The position numbers were made by a program, and so were the translations under genes. A DNA stretch of 7,563 nucleotides from positions 1 through 7,563 of the forward strand of contig CAMLKS010000113.1 of NCBI GenBank assembly GCA_946480675.1. Reading direction: 5' to 3'. Below, in pieces: positions 6,611 through 7,563 of the stretch. The notes under the pieces were generated by a model. That model did not search any database, was not told the DNA's origin, and saw nothing but the letters and a program-made list of their open reading frames with translations. Source of the stretch: an uncultured Bacteroidota bacterium. Its GTDB lineage: Bacteria > Bacteroidota > Bacteroidia > Chitinophagales > Chitinophagaceae. Each line of letters starts with the position of its first letter. Position 1 is the first letter of the stretch.

Positions 6611-7002
6611 GCGGCCAGCTTCATCTCCGGCAGGTCCAGCACACGGTTCTTTTTAGTACTGAGTACCTGGCGTTCGCGGTTGAGTTTCATTTTGTAGGCG
6701 TGCAGCTTTTCTATTTGCTCGTCGATGCCGGTGAGCTTGATATCTACCAGTTGCAATACTTTAGAAACATCGAGCACTTTGATGGATTGCAGTACCAATA
6801 GCTCGCGTATTTCTTCAAGAGTGAAGCCGAGGTCTTTGTATTTGCGGATGGCTTTTAGTTTTTGTAATATTTCATCGGGATAGTCTTTGTAGCCATTGCT
6901 CAAAACAGAGCGTTTGGGCAATGTTATAAGGCCTATCTTTTCGTAGTAACGAATGGTATCTTTTGAGAAGCCGGAGAGTTTGGAGAGTTGACCGATGCGC
7001 AT
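6607..7002 (-). CDS. MerR-family transcriptional regulator
   Basis: A 131-residue regulator with the MerR layout. The N-terminal winged helix-turn-helix begins MRIGQLSKLSG, with recognition region SKDTIRYYEKIGL (13-25) and wing NGYKDY (36-41). Helices at 43-72 include LGFTLEEIRELL. A Leu/Lys/Glu-rich helix, about residues 76-118, should form the antiparallel dimer coiled coil. There is no effector domain and no cysteine at all, so metal, thiol or iron-sulphur sensing of the MerR/CueR/SoxR kind is excluded. The protein ends in Leu-Ala-Ala, like the ssrA tag recognised by ClpX. It is the second gene of a minus-strand unit, 3 bp after the stop of the upstream gene, so translation may be coupled. 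Its TAG overlaps the TAA of clpP. A target in the clpP promoter is plausible but inferred. Confidence 0.9.
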   Translation of the reverse strand: MRIGQLSKLSGFSKDTIRYYEKIGLITLPKRSVLSNGYKDYPDEILQKLKAIRKYKDLGFTLEEIRELLVLQSIKVLDVSKVLQLVDIKLTGIDEQIEKLHAYKMKLNRERQVLSTKKNRVLDLPEMKLAA

Positions 7003-7005
7003 AGG

Positions 7006-7443
7006 TTAGTGATTATTTTGATTCCAGTGGTTTACAATAGCTTGATATAATTCCTCCATCTCACCGGTTTCATCATCGCAAGAAAAATACATAATATTTA
7101 ACGCAGCAAATTGCCCTGTAAAGGCACTTACAACATTTAAATTCGCTTTTGTATCTGCCACAGAAACACCTTCACCTAGTATCATTTTCGAAGCTACATC
7201 GAAAACCAATGGTTTTAACGAATGTTCAAAAATGCTATCAACATAATCCAACAAACTTATTAATTGAATTTCAGAAACAGATTGACGAGACGGTATACGG
7301 CACAGTTCTTCTACTATCGCAAATACTGCATTAGGAGAAATTAACACAGCCCTATCAATAAGATGTATGCAAGCATCTTTATCATTGTAAGGCAACTTAC
7401 AATCTATTTCTTCAAGCAATATTTTTTCGCTGTCGCTTTGCAT
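7006..7443 (-). CDS. Hypothetical protein, AT-rich, first gene of the merR unit
   Basis: I do not recognise this protein. It is 145 residues from the ATG at 7443; a GTG directly before it at 7446 would add one residue. It is acidic in character, with no signal peptide or membrane segment. It looks largely helical in residues 1-100 (EKILLEEID, SVSEIQLISLLDYVDSIF). The second half has AFTGQFAALNIMYF and an acidic CDDETGEMEELY before the end. Its base composition is unlike its neighbours: a hand count of 7081-7380 gives 103 G+C in 300 (34%), against about 50% in segments of clpP and the peptidase. Only 1 of 15 Leu is CTG (11 are TTA or TTG), whereas cmk uses CTG for 17 of 18. This suggests recent transfer or a poorly expressed accessory gene. 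It probably shares a transcript with merR. Confidence 0.75.
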   Translation of the reverse strand: MQSDSEKILLEEIDCKLPYNDKDACIHLIDRAVLISPNAVFAIVEELCRIPSRQSVSEIQLISLLDYVDSIFEHSLKPLVFDVASKMILGEGVSVADTKANLNVVSAFTGQFAALNIMYFSCDDETGEMEELYQAIVNHWNQNNH

Positions 7444-7460
7444 CACAATACAATTTACAC

Positions 7461-7489
7461 AAAAAAAGCCGCTACAGTGTAGCGGCTTT
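7461..7489 (-). terminator. Intrinsic terminator of the thiolase gene
   Basis: AAAGCCGCTACA (7465-7476) and TGTAGCGGCTTT (7478-7489) are perfect complements, read on the minus strand as a stem of ten or more pairs followed by seven U (the A-run 7461-7467). It lies 20 bp after the thiolase stop. A plus-strand U-tract is only TTTC, so termination that way would be weaker. Only 17 bp separate it from the ATG of the next minus-strand gene, so that gene's promoter must overlap the hairpin or the gene depends on read-through. Confidence 0.9.
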
Positions 7490-7509
7490 CAATATTATAA
7501 AGCTTCGTA

Positions 7510-7563
7510 TTATGCCCTTTCAATAACTACAGCGCTGGCACCACCGCCACCATTGCAGATACC
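7510..7563 (-). CDS. Acetyl-CoA acetyltransferase-type thiolase, C-terminal end (partial)
   Basis: Only the last 17 codons and the TAA stop lie in the window; the gene continues past the right edge. The encoded end GICNGGGGASAVVIERA is the thiolase C-terminal signature, containing the second active-site cysteine and the glycine-rich loop that closes the acyl-CoA site. The version ICNGGGGASA is that of acetyl-CoA C-acetyltransferases, which condense or split acetoacetyl-CoA in fatty-acid and ketone metabolism. Chain-length specificity cannot be read from so short a piece. Confidence 0.85.
   Translation of the reverse strand, partial: GICNGGGGASAVVIERA

Noticed and set aside
6594..6621. Weak dyads AGCTA/TAGCT and AAGC/GCTT at the clpP-merR junction as a shared terminator
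   Set aside because: Stems of four or five pairs with no U-tract on either strand; not enough to call a terminator.
7149..7334. A 61-codon plus-strand frame inside the AT-rich gene
   Set aside because: No family features, and the opposite-strand frame spans the whole interval and abuts merR as an operon partner would.
1..7563. CRISPR array, transposon ends, tRNA or rRNA genes
   Set aside because: I looked for regular repeats, transposase motifs, terminal inverted repeats and cloverleaf-like sequences on both strands and saw none.

Overview
The window looks like a piece of a Bacteroidota chromosome, probably from the Chitinophagaceae or a near relative. The reasons are: a secreted protein with a C-terminal type IX secretion (Por) sorting domain; promoter-like boxes of the Bacteroidota TAnnTTTG type; A-rich translation starts without good Shine-Dalgarno sequences; and protein families typical of the phylum. 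GC is near 50% in the gene segments I counted by hand. Isoleucine is written mostly as ATA (15 of 18 Ile codons in cmk). The exact genus cannot be read from the sequence.

Layout. Bases 1-179 are non-coding and end in a good promoter candidate. An M20-family dipeptidase follows (180-1550, +) and closes with a clear hairpin terminator. Next come cytidylate kinase cmk (1676-2365, +) and, 44 bp later, a PolX-like HhH/PHP protein (2410-4089, +). Its PHP phosphoesterase residues look intact, but its polymerase active site looks degenerate. After a terminator, a 235-bp spacer holds a candidate promoter and a 25-codon reading frame. It leads into a signal-peptide-bearing T9SS cargo protein (4325-5926, +), which ends at a strong bidirectional terminator.

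The right-hand part is the most interesting. An orphan ClpP-type peptidase gene (6038-6610, +) converges on a two-gene minus-strand unit: an AT-rich gene of unknown function (7443-7006), then a MerR-family regulator (7002-6607) 3 bp downstream. The clpP and merR stop codons overlap and no terminator separates them. The regulator ends in Leu-Ala-Ala, like an ssrA degron. A 16-bp near-palindrome lies in the probable clpP promoter. Together these suggest, without proving, a clpP/MerR feedback module with mutual antisense transcription. At the right edge, a minus-strand terminator follows the last 17 codons of an acetyl-CoA acetyltransferase-type thiolase.

The other genes are ordinary housekeeping or exported functions (peptide degradation, pyrimidine nucleotide metabolism, DNA processing, cell-surface export). 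No rRNA, tRNA, CRISPR array, insertion sequence or phage gene was seen.
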